Positions 9,550 through 18,760 of a stretch of DNA of 64,000 nt are shown here, one piece after another. The stretch is from contig NZ_CP018632.1 in NCBI RefSeq assembly GCF_002215215.1, positions 2,972,501-3,036,500 on the forward strand. The letters run 5' to 3'. The position numbers and the translations under genes are program-made. The stretch's first letter is position 1. Each line of letters opens with the position of its first letter. A model generated the notes under the pieces. That model had not been told where the DNA came from. It saw only the letters and a program-made list of their open reading frames with translations, and searched no databases. The stretch comes from Granulosicoccus antarcticus IMCC3135 (GTDB lineage: Bacteria; Pseudomonadota; Gammaproteobacteria; Granulosicoccales; Granulosicoccaceae).

Positions 9550-10791
9550 TTACTTCACACGGTAACGGATTCCGAGGACCGCTGATTTATTGACTTCATC
9601 ATCCCCATTATCGTTGTCAGGACGTACGTCTTCATCATTGGCTGCCAGCGTCAGGCCCAGGTCCAGCTCGTTGGTCAGGTGGTAGAGGAAGGTTGAGGTC
9701 AGCTCGTTGGTGACAAATCGAGTGTCGTCTTCGTCACCTACCTGTTGAAAGCTGAGGTTCCAGGCATTCAGCCAATCGACCCGGTCAGAAATTTCGTAGG
9801 TATAGCTCAATCGATTGGTAATGATGTGTACCGTATCATCACCGAAAACTGGTTCATAGACAGCCGTTTCCAGCAGCTGGCCTGTCAGGCCATAGGGTTT
9901 GGCATACTCAAGTTCAAATCGCAGTTTAGGATCGTTATCCACGGTGCCTGAGAATTCTCTGAGCTGCATACCCACGCCTGCGCGTGCCAGCCAGCCGTGA
10001 CGTCGGGCACTGATAGGCTCGTCAAACAGAACGTCGTCAAGGCGGACGGCGCCCAGCGCACTGAGTGTGTCACCGGCCAGCAGGCCTTCCTTTCTCAATA
10101 CCTCTTCCATCTCGGCATACCAGACGCCTCTGTAGGTATCCTCACCTTCCTGAGCGCGGTACTGATCTTCTTTGGCAACGATGTCGGCCAGTTCTCTGGC
10201 ACCCTCATCACTGATGTCTCCGGTGATCTGTCCGGTCTCCTGTAAATCTTCTTGAATACGCAGTACCTTGGCTAAAGGCGTTGCATTCCAGACACGGCCA
10301 TAACCGATACCCACCGAGAATCCGGCGCTATCGTCTTCAGCACTGTCCTGGAATGCATAATCGGCTGCGCCAAACCAGAACAGCTTGTCTTGGGTTTCAC
10401 TGAAATAGTTGTCTGAGCTGACCCCCAGGCTGGCCCCATAATCATCACGAGTTCGATCATCATCACTCGGGCCGCGTGAGGCATCATAGTTTGCGCCGAA
10501 CCGATAGTTAAGCACTCTGTCTTTCGTGCTCTCCTGATGGTTGTAGAATCCGTTGAGCAGCGCATCATAGGAAGTCTGATCCTGATTGCCATCATTGGCA
10601 TTGGCATTGAAGTCGATATAGGCTTCATCGAATTCTGTGTCAGGTTCGGTATAGTCCGTCAGCTCAAGAGCGAATACCGATGAACTTATCGTACCCAGCG
10701 CGATGGTGACTGCCACAGAGCTGATTGAGCGTGTGATGCCACTCTTGTAGTGTTGTTGAAGAGGGGCTGAATTCGAGAGGATAAGTGTCAT
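9550..10791 (-). CDS. Predicted outer-membrane beta-barrel protein of unknown function
   Basis: 413 aa. An N-terminal hydrophobic stretch (SISSVAVTIALGTISSSVFA) ending in a signal-peptidase-like AxA site suggests export. The mature part is rich in Asp, Tyr and alternating hydrophobic segments (RVLNYRFGANYDAS, YGASLGVSSDNYF, NRLSYTYEI, LDLGLTLAAN, AVLGIRYRV) typical of amphipathic barrel strands, with a final short strand at the C-terminus. A charged helical insert (RIQEDLQETGQITGDISDEG onward) interrupts the middle. No family is recognised. It stands alone with its own terminator. Start ATG 10791. Confidence 0.6.
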   Translation of the reverse strand: MTLILSNSAPLQQHYKSGITRSISSVAVTIALGTISSSVFALELTDYTEPDTEFDEAYIDFNANANDGNQDQTSYDALLNGFYNHQESTKDRVLNYRFGANYDASRGPSDDDRTRDDYGASLGVSSDNYFSETQDKLFWFGAADYAFQDSAEDDSAGFSVGIGYGRVWNATPLAKVLRIQEDLQETGQITGDISDEGARELADIVAKEDQYRAQEGEDTYRGVWYAEMEEVLRKEGLLAGDTLSALGAVRLDDVLFDEPISARRHGWLARAGVGMQLREFSGTVDNDPKLRFELEYAKPYGLTGQLLETAVYEPVFGDDTVHIITNRLSYTYEISDRVDWLNAWNLSFQQVGDEDDTRFVTNELTSTFLYHLTNELDLGLTLAANDEDVRPDNDNGDDEVNKSAVLGIRYRVK

Positions 10792-10892
10792 GTCGAGTCT
10801 CTGTGTTGAAAAGATGCGACAAGATTATCTATTTCAAAACGGCTTCTCTGGAGTTTTGAAAGCAGGTAAAAACACTCTGTTATTTTTACAAT

Positions 10893-12284
10893 TCAGGCGC
10901 TGCCACCAAACCACGTTGCGCAAGCTCTGACCTCATTGATGTCTCGCTTGCTGGAGAAAATAGACAAGGCTTCCTCATAGCGTCGAGTAATGTCTTGCGA
11001 TTCCACATTTCCAGCCATGCAAGAAAGACTGCTTTTATGTAGTTTATCCAGATGCATCAGTAACAAGGTTCTGGAAGGCCCTGGTCCGGCATGCCAGGCA
11101 CACTCTGCAATCAAGGCCAGCGTATGCAAGCTGGTATTTCGATCTGCAGCGACGTACTGTCGGGTGTAGTCAAACATGACGGCACACAGGCGCGATAAGT
11201 CTATGGGGGTCAGCTGTATCCGTGCCGGGCGCGAATCGTCGTTGGCGTCGCTGTGGTCAGTCGAGGTCGAGTATCCATCACTCAGGTATTCCATCAGGGC
11301 CGTGCGAAACCAGTTCATGCAACTGATTGCGGTGAATGGATCGTTGATGCCTGGTGAGAGTGCTCTGGCAATCACCTCGCTCAATTGTTCGGCCAGAAAA
11401 AGCACATTCTGGTGTTCGGTTCGCTCTTGGCCGGTGGCGAAGCATTCACGTAATGAGTCATGGGAGATGTCCTCGTCACTGCCTGTCCAGAGGCTCAACA
11501 AGCAATCGTGTGTGGTGGTGAAATCGCCTGGACGATAATGAATGCGGATTAACAGATCCTGTTCCTGGGTAAGCGAAGACAATCTGTCCAGGTCGATGGC
11601 TTGTATATAGCCGATCGTCTCGGCTTTGACCGAGTGCATGTTTCTGCCGTGAATAGCGGTCTGAAAATCTGGTTCATCAATCCGTGGAATGTGAGAACCC
11701 CTGTTGGGAAAAGGCTTGTTGATACGGTTCGTAAGGCTATGACCAATGCTGGCCGTGATGTTCTCTATGTTGATTATTTCAGTGATGTGATTAATGAAAT
11801 AGATAAGGACATAGATTGATGCCAGGCTCAGCAGCAAAGCCACGCTGAGGCTCAGGTTGGGAATAAAAGCGTCGATTTGTTCGCCCGATTCGGTTGTGTA
11901 AGGGCCGTGAAGGTTGGTCAGTACCGTCAGGCAATAGACAAACGTGCCAATAAATGTGCCTAGCGTGTATTGGCTGCCCTTGTCACCCATGAAGTTGTTG
12001 ATCAGCCGCGGGCCGTAGTTGGAGCTTGCAAATGAGACGGCGACCACCGTGATGGAGAATGTCACGCCAGCGACGCCCAGCACGGAGGTGGCGACGACAC
12101 TGAGCAAAGTGCGGGCATCATCGGCGTTTGCGTGTATCTGCCAAGGGAGCCAGCCCGTTGCCTGGTTGGCATCAAGCCACCCGAGGCCCAGCCCCAGCCC
12201 CATGGCACCCAGCACCATGCACATGGGCACGAACCAGTAGCTGGATGCTATGTCATTGATTAATTTGATCAATTTTGCATGCAC
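10893..12284 (-). CDS. DUF2254 family inner-membrane protein
   Basis: 463 aa. The N-terminal third holds about four transmembrane segments (WFVPMCMVLGAMGLGLGLGW; SVVATSVLGVAGVTFSITVV; YTLGTFIGTFVYCLTVL; LSVALLLSLASIYVLIYFI). It also has family-typical segments such as VAVSFASSNYGPRL, LGTFIGTF and the ALSPGINDPFTAI loop. The C-terminal half is soluble and helical. DUF2254 proteins are predicted membrane proteins of unknown function. The neighbours (outer-membrane-like gene downstream, receiver gene divergent) give no clear job. Confidence 0.8.
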   Translation of the reverse strand: MHAKLIKLINDIASSYWFVPMCMVLGAMGLGLGLGWLDANQATGWLPWQIHANADDARTLLSVVATSVLGVAGVTFSITVVAVSFASSNYGPRLINNFMGDKGSQYTLGTFIGTFVYCLTVLTNLHGPYTTESGEQIDAFIPNLSLSVALLLSLASIYVLIYFINHITEIINIENITASIGHSLTNRINKPFPNRGSHIPRIDEPDFQTAIHGRNMHSVKAETIGYIQAIDLDRLSSLTQEQDLLIRIHYRPGDFTTTHDCLLSLWTGSDEDISHDSLRECFATGQERTEHQNVLFLAEQLSEVIARALSPGINDPFTAISCMNWFRTALMEYLSDGYSTSTDHSDANDDSRPARIQLTPIDLSRLCAVMFDYTRQYVAADRNTSLHTLALIAECAWHAGPGPSRTLLLMHLDKLHKSSLSCMAGNVESQDITRRYEEALSIFSSKRDINEVRACATWFGGSA

Positions 12285-12507
12285 AGTAATAAGGGTTCTC
12301 AGTGGTTTTTGATGGGCAAAAGGGTTGGAACAGACTAAATGTTACAAGGCAGCTACCGTACAGCCATAAGCGCTATATGGTCTGTTCACCGGATTGAATA
12401 ATACCTTCTACGTTGAATAGAGCCTGTAAGTAATGATTGCCGAGAATGATGGTCAAACGATGTTGTGTGACAGGTTCTGTCGATGTTTTTCTGATGTACC
12501 ATTTTTT

Positions 12508-12882
12508 ATGAGACCTCTTGTGGATATTCTGATTGTCGAAGACGATGAGCAAACTCACGGAGCCTTGATGCGCCTGGTGACTCGAATGGGGCATAAGCCG
12601 CGAGGCGCGCGCTGTGCGCGTGATGCTCGAGATGCGCTCCTGTATCAGGCACCGCAGGTGCTCATAACTGATTGGGACTTGGGAGAGGATCAAAGCGGCG
12701 TTGATATTGCCGATCTTGCCCTGGAGCTCAGGGGCAGTTGCAAGGTTGTTTTCTGGTCTGGTAACGATATGCCACAACTCAAGCGTGACAGTCGGCATCT
12801 GGATGTCACTGCCTATATCAGCAAACCTAGCTCATTGGCAAACCTGAGAAGTGAACTATCGCAGGTACTGCCAGTGGCCTGA
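12508..12882 (+). CDS. Single-domain response regulator (receiver only)
   Basis: 124 aa, a stand-alone REC domain. Acidic pocket ILIVEDDE, phospho-acceptor Asp55 in LITDWDL, Ser in FWSGND and Lys in YISKPSS. No output domain is present. The start is set at ATG 12508, because the first beta strand begins directly after it; no good ribosome site is seen, and an in-frame ATG at 12433 would add 25 residues that look unlike a REC domain. No kinase gene is adjacent, so the partner is unknown. Such proteins often work in phosphorelays or chemotaxis-like signalling. Confidence 0.8.
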   Translation: MRPLVDILIVEDDEQTHGALMRLVTRMGHKPRGARCARDARDALLYQAPQVLITDWDLGEDQSGVDIADLALELRGSCKVVFWSGNDMPQLKRDSRHLDVTAYISKPSSLANLRSELSQVLPVA

Positions 12883-12936
12883 CGCTAGGGTCGCTGGATT
12901 GATGGCAATTAATCTGGCCCAAATGCAGGTAAAGTC

Positions 12937-13950
12937 TCAGGTATCAAGTAGGGCGGTGACCGAGCGGCGAACATCGGAAGGGGCGAGGCCGTAGCGCCGA
13001 TTGAAGGAACGGCTGAAATGTGCAGAGCTGATAAAGCCGCAGGCATCACTGATTTCCCCAACAGACAAGTCACCGTGCGATAGAAGCTCATGGGCTCTCT
13101 GCAGGCGAAGCGTCAGATAGTGGCGTGCCGGACTGGTGTTCAGGTGACGCTGAAACAATCGCTCCATTGCCCGTATGGAAAGATTGATATGTTGCGCCAG
13201 ATGACGCTTGCTGACAGGCTCTTCCAGGCTGCTGCGCATCAGTACCAGAGCGCTGTGCAGATTCTGCGGCAGCCAGTCCTGGCCCGGCGGGTAGGCCGTG
13301 GTCCGGGCCAGGCGCGAAGGCGAGGTATCGGCCTTGAGAATCTGTCGTATTTCCTGCACGGTTTCAGCAGAATCGTAGCGTCGTATCAGCAGTAGCATGA
13401 GTTCGAATGCGCTGTTGGGGCCAGCAGCCGACAAACGATTTCGATCAACGACTACGGTGTCAGGTCGTATCTGCAGGTTCGGGTGAAGACGTGCAGCATG
13501 CGCATGGTTGTCCGGATGTAGAGAGCAGGAATAACCATCCATCAAACCTGCCAGGGCAATTTGTAGAATGCCGTTCCAGATGCCTCCCAACAGGCATCCT
13601 CTGTGCTCACTCTGGCACAGCCATTCGTTCAACAAGGGGTTGGCAACCAGGTCGCAGCGATAACCACCGCAGACAATGATGACGTCGATATCCACATCGT
13701 TGTCAGGTTGGGAGCTGGTGTTGTCGCAGATGGTCTCATCCACGGGGATGGCAATCCCCAGGTCGCTGACCACGTGCTTGTCCTGAATAGATGTTGTCCG
13801 GAAAGTAAAGTGCTTTTGCCGGTTGACCAGATTTGCGGTGGTCAGTGCATCGGCGGCGGCTGTGAATGCCAGCAATGAAAAATGCGTTTGCAAGACAAAC
13901 GTCACGTTGACGGTTTGTTGATGCTCGCAAAGTTCATTTTCATTATCCAT
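12937..13950 (-). CDS. GlxA-type AraC regulator (DJ-1/PfpI domain plus HTH)
   Basis: 337 aa. N-terminal class I glutamine-amidotransferase-like domain (about 10-200; CGGYRCDL and LLGGIWNGILQIALAGLMDG in place of an active-site Cys elbow) and C-terminal AraC HTH (about 225-330; HLAQHINLSIRAMERLFQRH and DACGFISSAHFSRSFNRRYG). Family members GbdR, CdhR and SouR control glycine betaine, carnitine and sarcosine catabolism. This gene is divergent from and adjacent to soxBDAG, so it is probably its sarcosine- or betaine-responsive activator (inference). The start is ATG 13950; a longer in-frame version to 14052 would cover the intergenic region. Confidence 0.83.
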   Translation of the reverse strand: MDNENELCEHQQTVNVTFVLQTHFSLLAFTAAADALTTANLVNRQKHFTFRTTSIQDKHVVSDLGIAIPVDETICDNTSSQPDNDVDIDVIIVCGGYRCDLVANPLLNEWLCQSEHRGCLLGGIWNGILQIALAGLMDGYSCSLHPDNHAHAARLHPNLQIRPDTVVVDRNRLSAAGPNSAFELMLLLIRRYDSAETVQEIRQILKADTSPSRLARTTAYPPGQDWLPQNLHSALVLMRSSLEEPVSKRHLAQHINLSIRAMERLFQRHLNTSPARHYLTLRLQRAHELLSHGDLSVGEISDACGFISSAHFSRSFNRRYGLAPSDVRRSVTALLDT

Positions 13951-14075
13951 AGCGGCAGAATACCTGCACTTTTGTCGCAAAATGCTATTAGTGGCGCAAA
14001 GAGACAATAAATGTACGTGATTGGTCAGGTCCAGAGCCGTCGAGAAGTTCACAATACAGGCTAACTCTCTTCCAC

Positions 14076-15344
14076 ATGCAGCAGTCAGACATGAATCGTT
14101 TCTCTGGGTTTGGCCTCATCAAGCAGGCGTTTCAGCATCAGGAGCACTGGCAGCGCATGTGGCGCAATCCCAAGCCGAAAAAGCACTACGATGTCATTAT
14201 CATCGGCGGTGGTGGGCATGGTCTGGCAACTGCCTATTATCTGGCCAAGCTGCATGACAAGATCAATGTGGCGGTGATCGAAAAAGGCTGGATTGGGGGC
14301 GGTAATACGGGTCGTAATACGACTATTGTGAGATCCAATTATTTGTGGGACGAAGCTGCCAACCTCTATGAGCATGCCATGCAACTCTGGGAAGGCTTGT
14401 CACAGGACCTTAATTACAACGTGATGTTCTCCCAGCGTGGCGTCATGAACCTGGGTCACAACCAGCAAGACATGCGCGATATTCAACGCCGCGTCACTGC
14501 CAATCGATTGAACGGCATCGACGGAGAAGTGCTGGATGCACAACAGTGTGCCGAGATCGTGCCGATCATGGACTGTTCAGGAAACACCCGATATCCGATA
14601 ATGGGAGCCTCGTGGCAGCCCAGAGCCGGTGTCGCCAGACACGATGCTGTTGCCTGGGGCTTCGCCAGAGGTGCTGATAGCTACGGTGTGGATATCATCC
14701 AGCAGACCGAAGTGACCGACATCATCATTGAAGATGGTGCGGCCGTGGGTGTTCAGACAAAGCAGCATGGGATCATCGGGGCCAACCGCATCGGTTGCGT
14801 GACCGCTGGTAACTCTGGGGTATTGGCAGGGTACGCAGGCTTTGAGCTCCCGATAGAGTCTCACCCTTTGCAGGCCTATGTGTCCGAACCCATCAAACCT
14901 ATCCTCGATACGGTTGTCATGTCCAATGCGGTGCATGGGTATATGTCACAGTCGGACAAGGGTGATCTGGTCATCGGGGCAGGTATTGACGGATATGTCG
15001 GCTATGGTCAACGCGGTTCCTATTCGGTTATAGAACACACCATGCAGGCCATCATAGAATTGTTTCCCGTGGTCTCGCGTGTGCACATGAATAGACAGTG
15101 GGGTGGAATCGTCGATACAACTCCGGATGCCTGCCCCATTATCTCCAAAACTCCGGTCGAGAATCTGTTCTTCAACTGCGGTTGGGGCACTGGCGGGTTC
15201 AAGGCGACGCCGGGTTCAGGCCATGTCTTTGCCGACATGCTGGCAACCGGCGAGCCCAATACGCTGAGCAATGCGTTTAATTACTGGAGATTCCAGACAG
15301 GCGCGCTGATCGACGAGCACGGTGCTGCAGGCGTTGCGCACTGA
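14076..15344 (+). CDS. soxB: Sarcosine oxidase beta subunit
   Basis: 422 aa. Beta subunit of heterotetrameric sarcosine oxidase, which oxidises sarcosine to glycine and hydrogen peroxide with transfer of the methyl group to tetrahydrofolate. FAD-binding motif VIIIGGGGHGLATAYYLAK near residue 35, followed by the hallmark GGGNTGRNTTIVRSNYLWDE. A His in GVARHDAVAWGFARG is at the place where covalent FMN attaches in known SoxB proteins. Start ATG 14076 (ATG 14091, MNRFSGF, is equally plausible and nearer the usual N-terminus). First gene of a four-gene operon in the order B-D-A-G. Confidence 0.94.
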   Translation: MQQSDMNRFSGFGLIKQAFQHQEHWQRMWRNPKPKKHYDVIIIGGGGHGLATAYYLAKLHDKINVAVIEKGWIGGGNTGRNTTIVRSNYLWDEAANLYEHAMQLWEGLSQDLNYNVMFSQRGVMNLGHNQQDMRDIQRRVTANRLNGIDGEVLDAQQCAEIVPIMDCSGNTRYPIMGASWQPRAGVARHDAVAWGFARGADSYGVDIIQQTEVTDIIIEDGAAVGVQTKQHGIIGANRIGCVTAGNSGVLAGYAGFELPIESHPLQAYVSEPIKPILDTVVMSNAVHGYMSQSDKGDLVIGAGIDGYVGYGQRGSYSVIEHTMQAIIELFPVVSRVHMNRQWGGIVDTTPDACPIISKTPVENLFFNCGWGTGGFKATPGSGHVFADMLATGEPNTLSNAFNYWRFQTGALIDEHGAAGVAH

Positions 15345-15377
15345 TCCCCGATAAATCGACTAAAGAATAACGCTGCC

Positions 15378-15710
15378 ATGTTTCTGATTCATTGCCCCTA
15401 TTGCGGTGAACACCGCGAAGAAGAAGAGTTTCACGCTGCTGGACAGGCACACTTGCCTCGGCCACTGGACCCCGACTCAATGACGGATGAGGAGTGGGGG
15501 AACTTTCTCTTCTACCGTAAGAATCCACGCGGAGAGCATCGCGAGTTATGGGTGCATGCGGCCGGTTGTCGCAAGTTTTTCAATGTGGTTCGTAATACTC
15601 AAACCTATGAAATATACGGTACTTACAAGGTTGGTGAAATGCTCGAATTCGATGGAGCTCCCGAGGTCGGTCCGACAGGTTCCGTGATGAACTGGAAATC
15701 ACCCTCATGA
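15378..15710 (+). CDS. soxD: Sarcosine oxidase delta subunit
   Basis: 110 aa, the usual size for SoxD, a small zinc-containing subunit. Zinc ligands are visible as Cys-x2-Cys (HCPYCGEH, residues 6 and 9) and His-x3-Cys in LWVHAAGCRKFF. It lies 33 bp after soxB, and its last codons overlap the soxA start (ATGA-type, 4 bp), which indicates translational coupling. Confidence 0.93.
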   Translation: MFLIHCPYCGEHREEEEFHAAGQAHLPRPLDPDSMTDEEWGNFLFYRKNPRGEHRELWVHAAGCRKFFNVVRNTQTYEIYGTYKVGEMLEFDGAPEVGPTGSVMNWKSPS

Positions 15711-18700
15711 TGACGTCTCATCAGCTGGCTATGCAGCAACGTAACCGACTGTCATCGGGTGGGCGGATAGATCGCAGCAAGCCGTTGGCATTTACATTTG
15801 ACGGTCGTCGCATGCAAGGGTATGAGGGCGATACACTTGCCTCGGCACTGCTGGCTAACGGTGTAGACGTTATCGGTCGCAGTTTCAAATACAGTCGTCC
15901 GCGCGGCATCATGACGGCAGGTGTGGAAGAGCCAAATGCGGTGTTGCAGATTGGCGCTACCGAAGCGACTCAGACACCGAATATCAAGGCGACCGAGCAG
16001 AGCTTGTACGATGGTCTGGTCTGCAAACCGGTTAATGGCTGGCCGAATGTCAACTTCGATGCCATGGGCCTGGTAGGCAAGTTCGGCGGTGTGCTGATGT
16101 CGCCGGGTTTCTACTACAAGACTTTCATGTGGCCTAAATCTCAATGGGAAAATTATGAGAAATTGATTCGCAAGGCGGCAGGGCTGGGTCGTAGCCCGAA
16201 GCTGCCTGATGTGGACCGTTATGATCATATGAACCACCACGTGGATGTGCTGGTCGTTGGTGCGGGACCTGCTGGTCTGGGCGCAGCCCTGAGTGCTGCG
16301 AGGCAGGGGGCACGAGTCATGATCGCGGATGAGCGCTCAGAGTTCGGTGGTTCTCTGCTTTTCAGCAATGACTCCATTGATGGTCAGCCAGCGATGCTGT
16401 GGGTGGAGAAGTGCGTTGCAGAGCTTGTGCAGATGAAGAATGTGACTGTCATGAGTCGTGCAACAGTCACCGGCTATCATGATCACAACTTTCTAACCAT
16501 CAGTGAGCGTCGTAGCGAGCATCTTGGCGACAGAGCGCCGGAGAACATGACACGCCAAAGACTGCACAAAGTGCGGGCGGGTAGTGTGGTCTTGGCTACG
16601 GGGGCACACGAGCGTCCATTGGTTTTTGGTAACAACGATCTGCCCGGTTGCATGGTGGCCTCCAGTCTGTCGCACTACATCAACCGCTTTGCGGTTGTAC
16701 CCGGAAACAAGCTGGTTGTCATGACCAGTAATGACTCGGGCTACCAATGTGCATTTGACTGGGCTGATGCGGGACGGCAGGTAGTTGCTATCGTTGATAC
16801 ACGTCGTGAACCTGACGGCACTGTCACCGATACCGCTCTGCAACGAGGCATCAAGGTCATCACAGGCTCCGCCGTGGTGGAAGCCAAAGGTCGTTCTCGC
16901 GTGACAGGTGCTTTGGTTATGCCGATCAATGCAGGGGCTACCTTTGTGACCGGTGATGGGCAGTTGCTGCCATGCGATACGCTTGCCAGTAGTGGTGGTT
17001 GGAGCCCGGTTGTACATCTGTCCTGCCATACCGGCAGCCGACCTGTGTGGTCTGAAGAGATACTCGGCTTTGTGCCAGGTGCAACCATTGAGCAGTGCTG
17101 GAGCTCTGGAGCCATGGCGGGTGTTCAAACTTTGGGTGATTGTCTGGTCGATGGCATGCAGGCAGGTAGTGATGCGGCTTCGGCAGCCGGCTTTGTGGCC
17201 ATGCAAGAGATAGCCGGGATTCCGCCGACAGCATCTGGCAATGATGTAGTTTGTGAGGCGATGCCGGCATTTCTCATCCCACACAGCAAGCCGTGCAGTC
17301 GAGCGCCAAAACAGTTCGTTGACATGCAGAACGATGTCACGGCTGCAGGCATAGAAATGAGTACGCGTGAAGGCTTTGAATCCATCGAGCACGTCAAGCG
17401 CTATACGGCGATGGGCTTCGGCACGGATCAAGGCAAGACAGGCAACATCAACGGTCTGGCAATTGTTGCCAAAATTCTGGGTAAAACCATTCCGGAAACC
17501 GGGACAACGGTGTTTCGTCCAAACTACACGCCTGTCAGTTTCGGTGTCGTGGCAGGTGCTCACACGGATCTGCTTTTTGACCCGCAACGTTTCACCCCGA
17601 TGCATAGCTGGCATCTGGAGAACGGTGCTGAATTTGAAAACGTAGGCCAGTGGAAGCGTCCCTTGTATTTTCCGGTAGGGGACGAGACGATGGAAGAGGC
17701 TATTGCTCGTGAGCAATTGGCCACCAGAAACGGTGTCGGCATCCTGGATGCGACAACACTGGGGAAAATAGATATACAAGGCAAGGATGCACGGGAATTT
17801 CTGGGACGTGTCTATACCAATGCCTGGGCGAAACTGGAACCAGGGCGTTGTCGCTATGGTTTGATGTGTGCCGAGGATGGCATGATCACGGATGATGGCG
17901 TGACGTCCTGTCTTGCAGAAAATCACTTTCTGATGACCACCACCACCGGTGGTGCAGCGCACGTTCTTTCGTGGCTGGAGGTTTATCACCAGACTGAATG
18001 GCCTGAAATGGAGGTGTTCTTCAATAGTGTGACGGACCAATGGGCAACGATGACCATTGCCGGGCCTGACAGTCGCAAGCTATTGGCGAAGTTGACCGAT
18101 ATCGATCTGTCGGCGGATGCCTTTCGTTTCATGGATTGGCGAGAGGCGAAAGTTGCGAATATTCCGGCTCGAGTATTCCGAATATCTTTCACCGGTGATC
18201 TTTCCTATGAGATCAACGTACCGTCTCACTACGGTTTGCAGGTATGGAAAGCACTGTTTGAAGCAGGCAAGGAATTCAATCTGACGCCCTATGGTACTGA
18301 GACCATGCATGTATTACGGGCCGAAAAAGGCTTCATCATCGTGGGTCAGGATACAGACAGATCAATGACACCTTATGACATGGACCATGGTTGGGCAGTA
18401 TCCAACAACAAACCATTCAGTTTCATTGGTAAGCGGGGCATGAATCGTTCGGACTGTCTGCGCACAGATCGCAAGCAGCTGGTTGGTCTGATGACGACGG
18501 ATCCGCAGGCTGTATTGCCGGAAGGGGCACAAGCCGTTCGAGATCCTCAGCAGGCGATTCCCATGACGATGGTTGGTCATGTCACGTCCAGCTATCACAG
18601 TGCCTTTCTGGGCCGGCGTATCGCCATGGCGGTGATCAAGGACGGAATCCAGAGAAAGGGTGAGAAAGTCTATTTCCCAATGACTGATGGTTCGTTCATC

Positions 18701-18760
18701 GAAGCAGAAACCTGTTCCACCGTTTTTCTTGACGCCGAAGGCAGCAGGCAAAAAGCATGA
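15707..18760 (+). CDS. soxA: Sarcosine oxidase alpha subunit
   Basis: 1,017 aa, full length for SoxA. The N-terminal 2Fe2S-like/thiamine-oxidase region (FTFDGRRMQGYEGDTLASAL, SFKYSRPRG) is followed by an NAD-binding fold with GAGPAGLGAALSAARQGA (about 183). The C-terminal half from about residue 600 is a GCV_T-like aminomethyltransferase domain that binds tetrahydrofolate (GLMCAEDGMITDDGV, LRAEKGFIIVGQDTD). Together with SoxB it forms the catalytic core and yields 5,10-methylene-tetrahydrofolate. It overlaps soxD and soxG by 4 bp on each side. A 515-codon open frame on the opposite strand is a shadow. Confidence 0.95.
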   Translation: MMTSHQLAMQQRNRLSSGGRIDRSKPLAFTFDGRRMQGYEGDTLASALLANGVDVIGRSFKYSRPRGIMTAGVEEPNAVLQIGATEATQTPNIKATEQSLYDGLVCKPVNGWPNVNFDAMGLVGKFGGVLMSPGFYYKTFMWPKSQWENYEKLIRKAAGLGRSPKLPDVDRYDHMNHHVDVLVVGAGPAGLGAALSAARQGARVMIADERSEFGGSLLFSNDSIDGQPAMLWVEKCVAELVQMKNVTVMSRATVTGYHDHNFLTISERRSEHLGDRAPENMTRQRLHKVRAGSVVLATGAHERPLVFGNNDLPGCMVASSLSHYINRFAVVPGNKLVVMTSNDSGYQCAFDWADAGRQVVAIVDTRREPDGTVTDTALQRGIKVITGSAVVEAKGRSRVTGALVMPINAGATFVTGDGQLLPCDTLASSGGWSPVVHLSCHTGSRPVWSEEILGFVPGATIEQCWSSGAMAGVQTLGDCLVDGMQAGSDAASAAGFVAMQEIAGIPPTASGNDVVCEAMPAFLIPHSKPCSRAPKQFVDMQNDVTAAGIEMSTREGFESIEHVKRYTAMGFGTDQGKTGNINGLAIVAKILGKTIPETGTTVFRPNYTPVSFGVVAGAHTDLLFDPQRFTPMHSWHLENGAEFENVGQWKRPLYFPVGDETMEEAIAREQLATRNGVGILDATTLGKIDIQGKDAREFLGRVYTNAWAKLEPGRCRYGLMCAEDGMITDDGVTSCLAENHFLMTTTTGGAAHVLSWLEVYHQTEWPEMEVFFNSVTDQWATMTIAGPDSRKLLAKLTDIDLSADAFRFMDWREAKVANIPARVFRISFTGDLSYEINVPSHYGLQVWKALFEAGKEFNLTPYGTETMHVLRAEKGFIIVGQDTDRSMTPYDMDHGWAVSNNKPFSFIGKRGMNRSDCLRTDRKQLVGLMTTDPQAVLPEGAQAVRDPQQAIPMTMVGHVTSSYHSAFLGRRIAMAVIKDGIQRKGEKVYFPMTDGSFIEAETCSTVFLDAEGSRQKA

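Noticed and set aside
16493-18040. 515-codon open frame on the minus strand
   Set aside because: It lies wholly inside soxA, whose product is a full-length conserved enzyme; the antisense product is Cys/His-rich and family-less.
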